Assembly (NCBI RefSeq): GCF_022436675.1
Contig: NZ_JAKUJZ010000010.1
Coordinates: 62,001-126,000, forward strand
DNA length: 64,000 nucleotides
Origin: Rheinheimera hassiensis
GTDB lineage: Bacteria; Pseudomonadota; Gammaproteobacteria; Enterobacterales; Alteromonadaceae
Reading direction: 5' to 3'
Shown here: piece after piece, positions 35,574 to 45,105 of the stretch
Position numbering within the stretch: the stretch's first letter is position 1
Layout of the letters: every line of letters starts with the position of its first letter
Notes under the pieces: model-generated
Told to the model about the DNA's origin: nothing
Database searches by the model: none
What the model saw: the letters and a program-made list of their open reading frames with translations, nothing else
Program-made: the position numbers and the translations under genes

Positions 35574-36286
35574 TACTTGCTCTCTCCAGTTGAATTGCCG
35601 GCCTGGCTGTCCGGTGATTGGATTTTGAAGCGGGTTGGCTTATCGCTGGTCGTGCCCATGACTTCTTCCAGATGCTGAGTGTTAATTGGTTTTGCATCTA
35701 CCACATAGTCATTGTTTTTCTTGCGCGGCACACCGTTATAGGCGTCAAAATGCGTGATCCGCGGCGATCCTGATACAGGCTCGATTCTAAGCTCATAGGT
35801 AAAGCGCTGGGTATCTTCTGTACCCGTAGATAATTTCAGGGTTTTTGTGCCCCACACCCAAACGATGTTGTTTTTCGGTTCATACATCATGTCTTCAATA
35901 ATGAAGTGCTGCGATGCTTTACGGATTTTTAAGATCTGAGCCTCTTTAACAAACATACCTTCGAGGTTTGACCGTAAGTATGGCGTCATCATCCTGGTAA
36001 CCTGGTCGACCACGAAGTCAACGTTTCTCTCGTTCAGGTTGCCGATTAGGCCGGCGATACTCATTGCATGGCCAGTCATATAGGCTTCATTCGCCCTGCT
36101 ACCTTGAATCACAATTTCTGACGAGTATTGTGGAGGAGTGACGATGATCTCGACGTTATTACGCAAAGCCATATACGTGGTAATGCATAACGCTACAGAA
36201 AGGCTTGCAATAGTGATTTGGTTTACACGCTTGCTTTTCTCATAGTCACTGTAGGACTTTGCAACTATGCTATCTTTTTTCTTCAT
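35573..36286 (-). CDS. traE: TraE, VirB8-like inner-membrane protein
   Basis: The 237-residue protein has an N-terminal membrane segment (ITIASLSVALCITTYMAL) and a periplasmic domain. MTGHAMSIAGLIGNLNERNVDF, LKLSTGTEDTQRFTYELRIE and RITHFDAYN fit TraE. It is essential for pilus assembly in F-type systems. The start overlaps the traL stop (ATGA). Confidence 0.9.
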   Translation of the reverse strand: MKKKDSIVAKSYSDYEKSKRVNQITIASLSVALCITTYMALRNNVEIIVTPPQYSSEIVIQGSRANEAYMTGHAMSIAGLIGNLNERNVDFVVDQVTRMMTPYLRSNLEGMFVKEAQILKIRKASQHFIIEDMMYEPKNNIVWVWGTKTLKLSTGTEDTQRFTYELRIEPVSGSPRITHFDAYNGVPRKKNNDYVVDAKPINTQHLEEVMGTTSDKPTRFKIQSPDSQAGNSTGESK

Positions 36287-36588
36287 TGGAAGTACTCTTG
36301 CTGAACCGGATCTGCAACGGTTTTAGTTTCTTTCAAAAGGCCCGTCGTAACGCCGGATGCCCAAACCCTATGGAACAAATACCCGCGTGAATACCTGGCA
36401 TCTATGTGACTAACTATGAAGTACCAGGCAAAGCCACCAAGCATGAAGTAAAGTGTTAGGTGCGACCAAAACACTGATGCCCCAGCAGCAAAGAAAATGG
36501 GCATTACGTGCATTACTGGAAAGAACCAAAGCAAAATTGGGTCGTTAATGCGTTTTGGCACACGGTACTCGTTAGGGTTATCACTCAT
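36283..36588 (-). CDS. traL: TraL, pilus assembly protein
   Basis: The 101-residue protein contains RVPKRINDPILLWFFP near its start and three hydrophobic stretches, as in TraL of F and SXT. It is thought to act in pilus assembly at the inner membrane. The traE start overlaps its stop. It begins about 100 bases after a terminator-like hairpin that follows traA. Confidence 0.88.
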   Translation of the reverse strand: MSDNPNEYRVPKRINDPILLWFFPVMHVMPIFFAAGASVFWSHLTLYFMLGGFAWYFIVSHIDARYSRGYLFHRVWASGVTTGLLKETKTVADPVQQEYFQ

Positions 36589-36691
36589 CTGCTTTTACCG
36601 GTATTTCAATTGGATGTATTTATACCGTCTATCTGTAGAACCAATTTTTCTTAAGGTTTGATATTTTGGCTCCTTAGTAATGCCGACCAAT

Positions 36692-36714
36692 AAAAAACCC
36701 CGCATAGCGGGGTT
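36692..36714 (-). terminator. Hairpin between traA and traL
   Basis: On the minus strand AACCCCGC and GCGGGGTT flank TAT and are followed by a T-run. It lies just after traA and probably reduces read-through, giving more pilin than assembly proteins. Confidence 0.75.
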
Positions 36715-36759
36715 GTCTAATGTCTCAGAAACTATCAGGAAAACTGAGTCATTAAATTC

Positions 36760-37086
36760 TTACAACGGTAAACCGGCTGTCAGGAACGATTCGATAACTG
36801 TTTTAGCGTTGGCCATCAATAAACAGCCAACGAACGCGCCAATTGCTGCAGTAAAATTCTGGCGCATTACGTTAAACATAGAAAAACCAAACGCAAGTAC
36901 CGCTACCGATTTACCGGGAGCGCCATCCAACCAGTCTGCAATTTGGTCATACATTGGTTCGAATTCAGCACCGCCTGAACCGGCTGCAGCGGCGCCAGCA
37001 AAAAGAGTGATTAAAAGCGCCAGAGCTGCATTTTTACGGGTAGCAATTTTTTTAATTGATGCTTTGAAGTTGGGGATTAATTTCAT
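36760..37086 (-). CDS. traA: TraA, conjugative pilin precursor
   Basis: ATG at 37086 (MKLIPNFKASIKK) with AGGTAAAGAC upstream is preferred to the longer frame from 37143. A long leader ends ALALLITLFAGAAAAG; the mature pilin begins close to AGSGGAEFEPMY. Two hydrophobic stretches follow, at SVAVLAFGFSMF and AAIGAFVGCLLM. This matches F-type prepropilin. It heads the leftward A-L-E-K-B unit and is separated from traL by a hairpin. Confidence 0.85.
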   Translation of the reverse strand: MKLIPNFKASIKKIATRKNAALALLITLFAGAAAAGSGGAEFEPMYDQIADWLDGAPGKSVAVLAFGFSMFNVMRQNFTAAIGAFVGCLLMANAKTVIESFLTAGLPL

Positions 37087-37712
37087 GTCTTTACCTGTAC
37101 AGTTAGTGAGCATTAATGCTTGACGCTGTGTATTAAACTGCATTTTTTAAACAGGTATCTTGGCTAAGAGCTTTGATTTTAAAGGCTTAGCCTTCCCAAT
37201 CGGCGGCCCCTTCACTAGGTAACCCATAAGGGGACTGTTACGGCCTTTTGAGGGGCTTACGGTAGATGTTTAGGGTGTGTAAGGTTGTGTGATACTTTCT
37301 AATTATCGTGTTTATTACACCACATTTTTCGTTAGTGCCGCTTGCTATGAGCGTCATTTGCCAGGCCTACTTCATGATTTATAGTGATGGTACCTTCTAC
37401 ATTGAAGTTCGCAGGCTTTAACACTATAGGTGGCCTATAGGTTGGGCGGGCCGATACCAGTACACCCATATAACTCTAACCTTTTGCCGGCGTCAGACGC
37501 CTTACTTTGTGCAATACATAATGCCTACTCGGGAAAATCCCTCCAAGTAGTTGTCGGCCGATGAAATCTGTATGGCTTAGTTAGTGTTTGATATTGGGCG
37601 CAACTTTTGTCAGTCAAAAAGCGCACCCGTAAGGAGTGATATGTCAGGCTTTATCGCGAAATAAAAACCCGCCATGTGTCGGCGGGTTTATGTTGGTAGT
37701 CAATTAATGCTT
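37087..37712. promoter_or_regulatory. Upstream region of the traA unit
   Basis: This 626-base gap has no gene. GGCCTTTTGAGGGGC (37242-37256) on the minus strand reads GCCCCTCAAAAGGCC, similar to the dyads upstream of parM and the AAA+ operon, and may be an activator site. At 37478-37500 CCTTTTGCCGGCGTCAGA resembles part of the 32.4 kb hairpin repeat, and GGCGTCAGACGCC is a short perfect dyad. Confidence 0.45.
37661..37689 (-). terminator. Terminator after the S49 peptidase gene
   Basis: AAACCCGCC and GGCGGGTTT flank a 7-base loop; on the minus strand a T-run follows. It ends the mobI-traI-traD-S49 unit and separates it from traA. Confidence 0.8.
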
Positions 37713-38675
37713 TTAGTAGGTGACTTCAGCTTGTGTCTTACTCAAGGCTTGACTAATAGCATGTTCAAGCCCCGAATTTATAAGTTTTGAAAGTGTAAAC
37801 CTCTCTTTGTTGTAGGTCTTCACTTCGGTTACCTGGTATTCGTCCTTAAGGTGTTTCTCAAGCTGAGCTGTTGTCATTACTTCATCAGCAAGTCCATTCT
37901 TAACCCCATCCTCTCCGGTCCAAACCATACCTGTAAAAAGTAAGGGGTTGTCAGTAGCTAGCTTGTCACCACGTGCATCCTTGACCATAGATACAAAGGT
38001 GTTATGCAGCGGCATCATTATCGTAGATTTGATGAAGGCTTCTTCCTCACCGGTCAGCTTACGGTAGGGATCTAACAGGTCTTTTAGGCTGCCACTTGTC
38101 AACACTTTACGCTCAATGCCAACCTTTGACAGTGCATCATCAATAGCGAATCCGTCCATCCTCACACCGATTGAACCTATAAGGGTGTTGCGATGCACAT
38201 AGATTTTATCCGAGGCAATTACACTGGCCAGGCACGCACTTGCACATAAATCCATCATTGACACCACTACCAGCTTTCGTTCTGAAAGTGGTTTCTTCAC
38301 ATAGTCCTTTATTGTTTCGTACATCATTTCACTTTGCGTCGGGCTGCCACCGCCGGATGATGCGGTGATGAGTATCGCTTTCACAGTGCTGTCGTTACTG
38401 GCCTCTTCAAAGACGCGACTAAATTTTAGGCCGCTTCCAGTCGGGTTATCTTCACTGATTTCCCCTTTTATCTGGATTAAGGCAATGTGGTTCTTGCCGG
38501 CGCTGTCATTGAGCATGCCTGAGTACACTGACATGCCAACACCAAATATCAATAGCCCGGTAAGCAACATCTTATGCGCGACCGAAGTACGAACATACGA
38601 CCCAAGATGCTTATCTAATACTGTGGCAATGTCTTGTGGCTGCTGAACCTGATTCTTTTTGAAAAACCCGAGCAT
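37713..38675 (-). CDS. S49 (SppA/SohB-like) signal peptide peptidase
   Basis: The 320-residue protein has an N-terminal membrane segment (MLLTGLLIFGVGMSVYSGML) and an S49 core. IALIQIKGEIS, KAILITASSGGGSP and SDKIYVHRNTLIGSIGV are clear signatures. The catalytic-serine region reads MDLCASACLASV rather than the usual ASGGY, so activity should not be assumed. S49 genes occur in IncA/C-type transfer regions, where processing of pilin or exported transfer proteins is plausible. ATG at 38675 follows AAGGATAATC. It is the last gene of the leftward mobI-traD unit. Confidence 0.8.
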   Translation of the reverse strand: MLGFFKKNQVQQPQDIATVLDKHLGSYVRTSVAHKMLLTGLLIFGVGMSVYSGMLNDSAGKNHIALIQIKGEISEDNPTGSGLKFSRVFEEASNDSTVKAILITASSGGGSPTQSEMMYETIKDYVKKPLSERKLVVVSMMDLCASACLASVIASDKIYVHRNTLIGSIGVRMDGFAIDDALSKVGIERKVLTSGSLKDLLDPYRKLTGEEEAFIKSTIMMPLHNTFVSMVKDARGDKLATDNPLLFTGMVWTGEDGVKNGLADEVMTTAQLEKHLKDEYQVTEVKTYNKERFTLSKLINSGLEHAISQALSKTQAEVTY

Positions 38676-38683
38676 GATTATCC

Positions 38684-39343
38684 TTAAAATGACTTGTGAA
38701 ATGACTGAATGATTTTTGAAATGGCCAGAGCCATAATGAACATCAGCAGTGGCGGAGCAAATAACGTATAGGCTCCGGCAATATTAGGGATGACGAGGTA
38801 AGAGCTCATAAGCAGCAGGAAACCCCAGCCCACTTTTAACCATAACCGAACCACGTTTACACTCTGGCCGCCCAACTGATATGTCTTCTTTTTCCAGTTG
38901 TAATACCCCGTAACCACCATAGCAACCATCATCGGAAGCATGGTGTACAACCAGAATTCGACCAACGTAATTCGCATAATGAACTGGTAGACAAGATACT
39001 GCAGATTGTTTAGTACCTGATGCACACGCTTTACAGAGAATATGCCTTTTGACATCTCCTCCTGATATTGCACATCTTTTGGCATAAACATGCTTTTTAG
39101 CTTATAGAATGCACCACTGTCGTAGAGCCATCTTTGGAATCGCCCTTGCGTTACACTCTCAAGGTGCTGACCTTCAGCTTCAGGCATTTTCTCCAGTACA
39201 TAGTTTAGCTCTGCCTCAATAGCAACTTTGTACTGAGGGGTGTCCTTGATAACGATCATTGCAAATGCATACAGGCCTAACAATGCCAGTATGACGTAAA
39301 TGACATTGAATCGGCTTGCGTTCTTGGTGATAACTGTTGTCAT
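38684..39343 (-). CDS. DUF4400-type conjugative membrane protein
   Basis: ATG at 39343 overlaps the upstream stop (ATGA). The 219-residue product has an N-terminal membrane segment, a soluble loop of about 90 residues and three or more further membrane spans near residues 125-205. This fits the DUF4400 proteins found next to traD in IncA/C plasmids and SXT-type ICEs. The function is unknown. Its place after traD suggests a partner of the coupling protein. Confidence 0.7.
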   Translation of the reverse strand: MTTVITKNASRFNVIYVILALLGLYAFAMIVIKDTPQYKVAIEAELNYVLEKMPEAEGQHLESVTQGRFQRWLYDSGAFYKLKSMFMPKDVQYQEEMSKGIFSVKRVHQVLNNLQYLVYQFIMRITLVEFWLYTMLPMMVAMVVTGYYNWKKKTYQLGGQSVNVVRLWLKVGWGFLLLMSSYLVIPNIAGAYTLFAPPLLMFIMALAISKIIQSFHKSF

Positions 39344-39903
39344 GCGACCGACTCCAACACAGGTCGCTGTTCTAATGGATCTGGAAAGCCCCACATTGTC
39401 AGGTCACTTCGGTCAAATATCTGAGGGGCAATTATCAGCGCTGCTTCTCTTTGACTCGCAGCACTATCCATATGCACTTTTACAATTTGAGCTTCCCTAA
39501 TCTGGTTGTCCCGCATCCACTGTGTAATGCCGATGCGAGTACAATCCCAATAGGTGGTATGGAATGGTTTGTAACCACGCTTACCCGTGATCCGATACTC
39601 ATACATTTTTACCAGCCGCTTAAAAATGCTTTTGCAAAACGCTTGGTAGGCAACATTACAGCCATCATGAATATAGCGCGTTGACCACTCCGTCAGAGCC
39701 TCACTCAGAATGATGTCCAGTAGTGTTGCTTCGCCATCACGGACGCACTCCGACAGATAGTTTGCCAGTCTGATAGATATCTCCATCAGCTTGGGATGCA
39801 GGTTGGACATTTTTTCCAGCTCTGCATAGATATCCTTACCGATGACCTCGGCGTAGGCCTTTTTATCCTGACGCTCGACAAGGATGCTTTGCCTGGCTTT
39901 CAT
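39340..39903 (-). CDS. Conserved transfer-region protein after traD
   Basis: ATG at 39903 (MKARQSILVERQDKK) with AGGA upstream is preferred; an ATG at 39924 overlapping the end of traD is also possible. The soluble, helical protein of about 187 residues has no membrane span. Its position between traD and DUF4400 matches the small traJ-like gene of SXT/IncA/C clusters. I recognise it mainly by position. Confidence 0.6.
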   Translation of the reverse strand: MKARQSILVERQDKKAYAEVIGKDIYAELEKMSNLHPKLMEISIRLANYLSECVRDGEATLLDIILSEALTEWSTRYIHDGCNVAYQAFCKSIFKRLVKMYEYRITGKRGYKPFHTTYWDCTRIGITQWMRDNQIREAQIVKVHMDSAASQREAALIIAPQIFDRSDLTMWGFPDPLEQRPVLESVA

Positions 39904-39911
39904 TTGTATTC

Positions 39912-41849
39912 CTAATGCACCCATGGCGCTCTCTCCCCATCTCTATCGTTGTTAATCAAAACATCTAACTTCATCTTTAATCGCCGGCCATCCGCAAGTC
40001 TTGCGACATACTGCAGCACTGGTAATTGCCCTAATAATTCCTTAGGGAACATATCTTCACGGGTTTTCATTAAGCGCTCGCCATAGCTTGCGTTAAATTC
40101 AAGTATTGACGTATCTGTCGAGGAGCCAGAGGCAACCTGAGTCTGACTTTGTGATATTGATGTTTTTGAGAATTGCTCTGACACATACTCTTGAGTTGTT
40201 GGGTCGGTTGTTCTCATCGAAATGAAGTTGTTACACAGGCCAAGGAAGCGTTTCGCTGTAGCCGGGTCTGTTTTTGATTCCAAATCCGATACCGTCTGTG
40301 TCGCCAGTATCATTTGGATTTGCGCTGCCCTGCCTTGCGCAGCAAGGTTCAAAATACTGTCATTGTTTTCAATACTTGCATGCACCTCATCATTGGCTAT
40401 GGTCACCCTTCTCGGCGTCCCGGTGCTGTTGTTGTATCGGTCACCAGCAGCAGCTGCCAACTCGGCCATAATCAGCCTTGATATAAAGCCTGCGCTTTGT
40501 GCATCCGTGAGAGAATCTAACGATATGTAGATGCAGCCGCCCTTGTCCATTATCGCCGCCAAATCAACTACTGGACGCTCATCATCCACATCATCAGTGT
40601 CAATTGCTGACAACAACTCATCCAACGGCTCTGCCGTAAGCGCTGTAAATACTGGACGAAGTGAAACCACCATCTTTGTGTAATGGCCTTCATCATGCAG
40701 CGCCAGCTCAATCATGCCGTCAACTGCTTTTTCAGGGTGTTCTTTTGACAATACATTCAGATAATATCCAGCCATTGCAGCAAGCCTGTCCGGATTCATC
40801 TTTTCCAGAGTTGCATCTAATCTGCCATGCCAGCCAGCACCTAGTGTCTCATCGTAATACCTTGATATCACTCTCATTGCCAAGCCTCGCCTATCGCTCG
40901 CTATGATTTTCTGCAGGCTTGTTAATCGAATTGGTTCATTAAGGTACCGAAGTCCACGTGCAGCATGGACAATGATGCCGTATGCAAAGTCTTGGAATGA
41001 CTTACCTGAACCTTGTCCACCCATTAACGGGGCGATTCGGTTTGCAATCTCAGTAATCCGAGTGTAATTACTCAACAGTGCAATTCTGGCAGACTTATGT
41101 GGTCGTGAGGGATGGATATGGTAGAACTGATCACCAATACCCATGTATTCCATTTCTTTCTTTATGGTTTCCTTCCAGTCTTCATCATTCTTGGGGTCAA
41201 GCACGATCAACACATTACCCATGTGCAGCGCATTTACCGACATTAACCTCAACAATGTTGTTTTGCCGGTACCAACGTTCCCTGAAATAAAGGTGTGACC
41301 AAAGAGAGTGTTTTCCAGAATTGAAATTGGCTTTTGATCTCCCATTCCATGAATCCACGGTGAGCCACCCAATTCTTCAGTCTCACGAGCCATCATTAAC
41401 ACTAATGGCTTTAGAAAAAACGGAAGCTGCACATCTGATAGGGTTGAGTCCATGTCCAGCACTTGGTAAGCACGTTGTGCATGCTCTGGCCCCCAGATGT
41501 AACCTTTACCCATATACACGTTACGCGGGTCTTTCTTCAGCTTGCCGGTAAAGCGGGGAATCACAAGATTTTTCTTACGAAGCTCACTTGATGTTATGAA
41601 CTCTTTTCTGTTGACGGTAAGCGCCATCTGCCGCTTTAAAAGTGGCAATGCTTTCGAACCGTAGTACCCTGCAACACATGCCATGCCAGCAGATATACCT
41701 AATGGAATGCTGAGATTGGAAATTGATGAGCCCACTGCACTTGTTATAGGTGTAGCAACAGCTCCAGCCGCCCATGTTGCGGCAGTATTTATTTCGTAAA
41801 TCGGCCTGAACAAGTGTTCTGTATACCTGGGGTCAATACGTTTAGTCAT
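39912..41849 (-). CDS. traD: TraD, type IV coupling protein
   Basis: The 645-residue protein has N-terminal membrane segments near residues 27-65, then Walker A GNVGTGKT at about 190-197, Walker B LIVLDPKND-like (VLIVLDPKNDEDW) and a later VTIANDEVHASIENN segment. It is the hexameric ATPase that brings the relaxase-DNA complex to the transfer channel. It overlaps traI by eight bases, so both are translated together. Confidence 0.92.
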   Translation of the reverse strand: MTKRIDPRYTEHLFRPIYEINTAATWAAGAVATPITSAVGSSISNLSIPLGISAGMACVAGYYGSKALPLLKRQMALTVNRKEFITSSELRKKNLVIPRFTGKLKKDPRNVYMGKGYIWGPEHAQRAYQVLDMDSTLSDVQLPFFLKPLVLMMARETEELGGSPWIHGMGDQKPISILENTLFGHTFISGNVGTGKTTLLRLMSVNALHMGNVLIVLDPKNDEDWKETIKKEMEYMGIGDQFYHIHPSRPHKSARIALLSNYTRITEIANRIAPLMGGQGSGKSFQDFAYGIIVHAARGLRYLNEPIRLTSLQKIIASDRRGLAMRVISRYYDETLGAGWHGRLDATLEKMNPDRLAAMAGYYLNVLSKEHPEKAVDGMIELALHDEGHYTKMVVSLRPVFTALTAEPLDELLSAIDTDDVDDERPVVDLAAIMDKGGCIYISLDSLTDAQSAGFISRLIMAELAAAAGDRYNNSTGTPRRVTIANDEVHASIENNDSILNLAAQGRAAQIQMILATQTVSDLESKTDPATAKRFLGLCNNFISMRTTDPTTQEYVSEQFSKTSISQSQTQVASGSSTDTSILEFNASYGERLMKTREDMFPKELLGQLPVLQYVARLADGRRLKMKLDVLINNDRDGERAPWVH

Positions 41850-44355
41850 TAATTACCTCATTCAACGCTGCGACCTGAACGGATTCATATACTGTGTCGT
41901 TTAGTGTGGTTTTCTCTGGTTTATGTCCTGCAGCTGTAAAGTGCTTGTAGAGATCATTGATGTTGATTGCTGTATGTCGTTTTAACTCGATTGCCATCTG
42001 TTGCGCTCGATAAGCAAATTTCCCATCAGCAAAGCTTGTAGCGAGCTTGAGCTTTTCCATTGGGATTTGAAGCAGTATCTCTGCGATCGAGCCGCGTACA
42101 AGATTGTTTGCTAATATTTCCAAGGGACTGATGCTGGCGCCAGCATCGGCACTCATTTCTGTGGCGATAAGATGTTCAGGGAACATTTTCAGTGCCAGCG
42201 TTTTTAGCCTTATGACTTCAACATTCAATCCGTTTCGATTATCAGTATGGATAAGCTGTGTCGGGTTTTGCGCATCTACATGCAGCATCTTTTCGTGCTT
42301 AAGTTGGCTGATGATGGCTTTTCGATTATTGCTAAATGCTCTGTCTAACTCTGAAACGGTAATCTTTGCATAGGCCGAACCATCTACTTTGATAACAGCT
42401 ACCGATGCATCAATTAGACTCTGAATTGAAGGTTTGGCCGTTGCGCTTTTTGATATTCCACTATCAACCGAACCGCCCGTTGCTTTGGGTTTGGGTTCGG
42501 CAGGTTTGTCAGTTTTCAGTTTAGGCTCTGATGATGGCTCTGCTTTATTCGATTGTGATTTTTCAGCACCAGCTGCGGCTTCTTTGGTTACAGGTTTTTG
42601 TTTGGCTGCTGCAAAGTTAACGCCTTTGGTTTTAGCTTTTACGGTCGCGGATGACACTTCACTGGTGTCAATCTCAAGCTCAATTACCACAGCTTCAGCT
42701 TTGGGCTTTTGCGTATCAGCTTTAGCCGTTTCCTGATCTATTGGTTTGGCTTCAGAGTTATTAGGTGATACAGCGGATTGCTGTTTCGCTTTCACTACCT
42801 TGGCTTTAGTTTGTGATGATTTAGCTGCCGGTTTTTTTTCATTGGTTTCAGCTGTTGAAGCGCCTCGTTCTTTCGGTTGCGCATCTTGCACCGGTTCTGC
42901 CTGCTGAATAACTGCAGCGTTTTCTGGCGGCTCGACTTCATGTAGTGCAGGTAGGTTTAATTGTTTGGCAGTTGCCGGTTCGAGAACTACAGGAATAATT
43001 CCGCCTTTATCATCGGCGATAAACATTTTTGCTGATTCACTCAGAAAGATAAGGCCACGGGCGTTATCTGGTAATGGGTCGGTATCAAACACGGTGCCGT
43101 TCCAGGCAAAGCGTAATAGTTCTTCCCAATGTAGTGATTTCTCGCCACGCAATACCATATTGGCTTCACCATTACTGAAATTGCCAGGTGAGAATTTAAT
43201 TGTGAGGTGCGATGGCTCGAACCGGCTAAGCATCCCGTTTTCTTCCATAATGGACACAACAGTTTTTGCATTGTGTGGAATACCGATGTTATGGGTTATG
43301 GCGCCCTTGATAATGCTTTCAATTGCAGTAGGCCACTTAACATGAACCCGACCACCAACTATCCAACCTTCTTTGCCCCGCTGGTTCCACTCCCACTCTG
43401 GCCGTGATGCTTTTAGGGCTCGATAGATACGTGATGGTGTTGACAGTTGCGCTGAGCCAGTGCTGGGTCTTGTGTATACAGCCATATCTTTTGCAGTCGA
43501 AAGAACATCGCCTTCGCGCACACAAATAGATAAATAGTCTTTACTTGATTCGTAGTTTGATAACACCCGGCCCAGTTCCCTGTGCAGGTTTACTGGCCCG
43601 TCTGTGAGATAATCCATGGCATAGCCGTCACCAACAATTTGGCGCAGCATAAGTACAGTGTCTACATTATGGCGGTTGTGTCTTCTGTCCTTGCGATAGG
43701 AAACAGAATAGGTAACAACCTTGTGCTCTTTGGCCCAGTCAAAGATTGACCACTTATCAGGTTTCCACGCGGGCACTTCATTGTGTTCGGCATTAACTAT
43801 TGAGTTGTATTTATCAAACACGGTGACAGCATCAACGGTGATATCACCCAGCACTTTGCCTAGGTCATGTACAAGCCCACCTAACCATGCGGCATAGCGG
43901 GCTCTGGGCTCCATTTCCCTATCGAGGTCAATCATGCCCGTTGTTTCGAATTTTTTTACAATGGCTGCCCGCATAGCATAGAGAGAGGCTTCAACTGAGT
44001 GATAGAACAGCCCGCCAGGCCCACTATGATGATGGTCTTCAGATGCCGGAATCATATGTACATATTCGATAAGCCGGTCAATCACATTCCAGTAGAGCTC
44101 ATCGATTACTCGTGAACCGGATGGCGTCAGATGGTGATCCCCAATAGGTATCCTTTGCTTTAGCTCTTGCAACTTAGCTTTGTACTTTCTGCGGATTGTT
44201 CCCTGCCCGAGCAGGGGCAAACCTTTCACTGGCCTTGGGTAGAAATACACCTCAGCATCGTCAATTACTCGCCCATAGATATCACGGTCTTCGTTATCTG
44301 TGGCCGGTGTATTTGGGCGGGACAATCTCAGATAGCCGAGGATTTTTAAAATCAT
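41842..44355 (-). CDS. traI: TraI, MobH-type relaxase
   Basis: The 837-residue protein carries the TraI_2/MobH relaxase domain in its first 330 residues, with HHHSGPGGLFYHS at about 108-120 and GLVHDLGKV near 160-168. These His and Asp residues form the HD-type metal site of this class. Residues about 480-640 are low-complexity and rich in Ala, Lys, Glu, Pro and Thr. The last 180 residues form the conserved C-terminal TraI_2 region. It nicks oriT and leads the strand into the recipient. It overlaps the next and previous genes. Confidence 0.9.
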   Translation of the reverse strand: MILKILGYLRLSRPNTPATDNEDRDIYGRVIDDAEVYFYPRPVKGLPLLGQGTIRRKYKAKLQELKQRIPIGDHHLTPSGSRVIDELYWNVIDRLIEYVHMIPASEDHHHSGPGGLFYHSVEASLYAMRAAIVKKFETTGMIDLDREMEPRARYAAWLGGLVHDLGKVLGDITVDAVTVFDKYNSIVNAEHNEVPAWKPDKWSIFDWAKEHKVVTYSVSYRKDRRHNRHNVDTVLMLRQIVGDGYAMDYLTDGPVNLHRELGRVLSNYESSKDYLSICVREGDVLSTAKDMAVYTRPSTGSAQLSTPSRIYRALKASRPEWEWNQRGKEGWIVGGRVHVKWPTAIESIIKGAITHNIGIPHNAKTVVSIMEENGMLSRFEPSHLTIKFSPGNFSNGEANMVLRGEKSLHWEELLRFAWNGTVFDTDPLPDNARGLIFLSESAKMFIADDKGGIIPVVLEPATAKQLNLPALHEVEPPENAAVIQQAEPVQDAQPKERGASTAETNEKKPAAKSSQTKAKVVKAKQQSAVSPNNSEAKPIDQETAKADTQKPKAEAVVIELEIDTSEVSSATVKAKTKGVNFAAAKQKPVTKEAAAGAEKSQSNKAEPSSEPKLKTDKPAEPKPKATGGSVDSGISKSATAKPSIQSLIDASVAVIKVDGSAYAKITVSELDRAFSNNRKAIISQLKHEKMLHVDAQNPTQLIHTDNRNGLNVEVIRLKTLALKMFPEHLIATEMSADAGASISPLEILANNLVRGSIAEILLQIPMEKLKLATSFADGKFAYRAQQMAIELKRHTAININDLYKHFTAAGHKPEKTTLNDTVYESVQVAALNEVIND

Positions 44356-45104
44356 GCCGCAGCTACCGCCTTTTCATCATCTTGTGCAATAAGCGGTATA
44401 TCCGGCATAGATAACCGGTTACCTTCCCTGATCCATTTTGCAAGAAGCTGAGGCGTGAAACGTCCACCAGTGCGAGTGCCTGGTGATGTAGCTTTAAAGA
44501 TCCGGTCTACGGAGCCACGAATAATAACCATGGCTTGCTCTCTTAATGTGGCATATTGGCTATCATCAATTGCGCCGGCAAAGAACAGTGCTTCAACTTC
44601 AGACAGCTCTTCATCAACCATTTCAGCGACAACAATCATTTTGTGGGCAATTGGGTGTGATGCAACGAACTCGGTTTTATAGCTCTCCGGAATGTTCATC
44701 TCAGGCACAATGTAACCATCGGCCAGAGCTTCACGTTGGGATGCAATTTCAGCAAGCTGCTTCTGACAAATGCTGATGTTAAGTGCAACCCACTCATCTA
44801 CATGTGCCAGCAAATCTTTATCTTTGGTAAGCATCCGCTTAAGGCCGGCTAAGCGCTCATAGGCAGAGAGCATTAATGATTGGTTGGTCTGCAGATAGTA
44901 GTGAAGAATGTCACTAGCGTAGCTCAGTGGAAGTTTCACCGTTTTTTGCACGTTAACCAAATGCGTTGTGGGGTTCAGGTTGCGTTTTACCATTTCCGCC
45001 CGACTTGGCCTTGGTTTTTTTATTGCTTTTTTACCGCTTTGAATTACCGGTTCTGCCGCTTGGGCAGCAAAATCTTGCGTTACTTCTAGAGTCTGATTGG
45101 TCAT
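44352..45104 (-). CDS. Transfer-region protein upstream of traI
   Basis: ATG at 45104 has GAGG six bases upstream; a GTG four codons earlier is possible. The 250-residue protein has a basic N-terminal region (KKAIKKPRPSRAEMVKR) and a mainly helical body. Its stop overlaps the traI start (ATGA). Basic, helical proteins in this position often act in the relaxosome, but I do not recognise the family with confidence. Confidence 0.6.
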   Translation of the reverse strand: MTNQTLEVTQDFAAQAAEPVIQSGKKAIKKPRPSRAEMVKRNLNPTTHLVNVQKTVKLPLSYASDILHYYLQTNQSLMLSAYERLAGLKRMLTKDKDLLAHVDEWVALNISICQKQLAEIASQREALADGYIVPEMNIPESYKTEFVASHPIAHKMIVVAEMVDEELSEVEALFFAGAIDDSQYATLREQAMVIIRGSVDRIFKATSPGTRTGGRFTPQLLAKWIREGNRLSMPDIPLIAQDDEKAVAAA

Positions 45105-45105
45105 A

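Noticed and set aside
37441..37510. Possible integron attC site (GTTGGGC near CCTTTTGCCGG)
   Set aside because: The core and inverse-core boxes are not in the right order and no integron integrase or cassette array is present.
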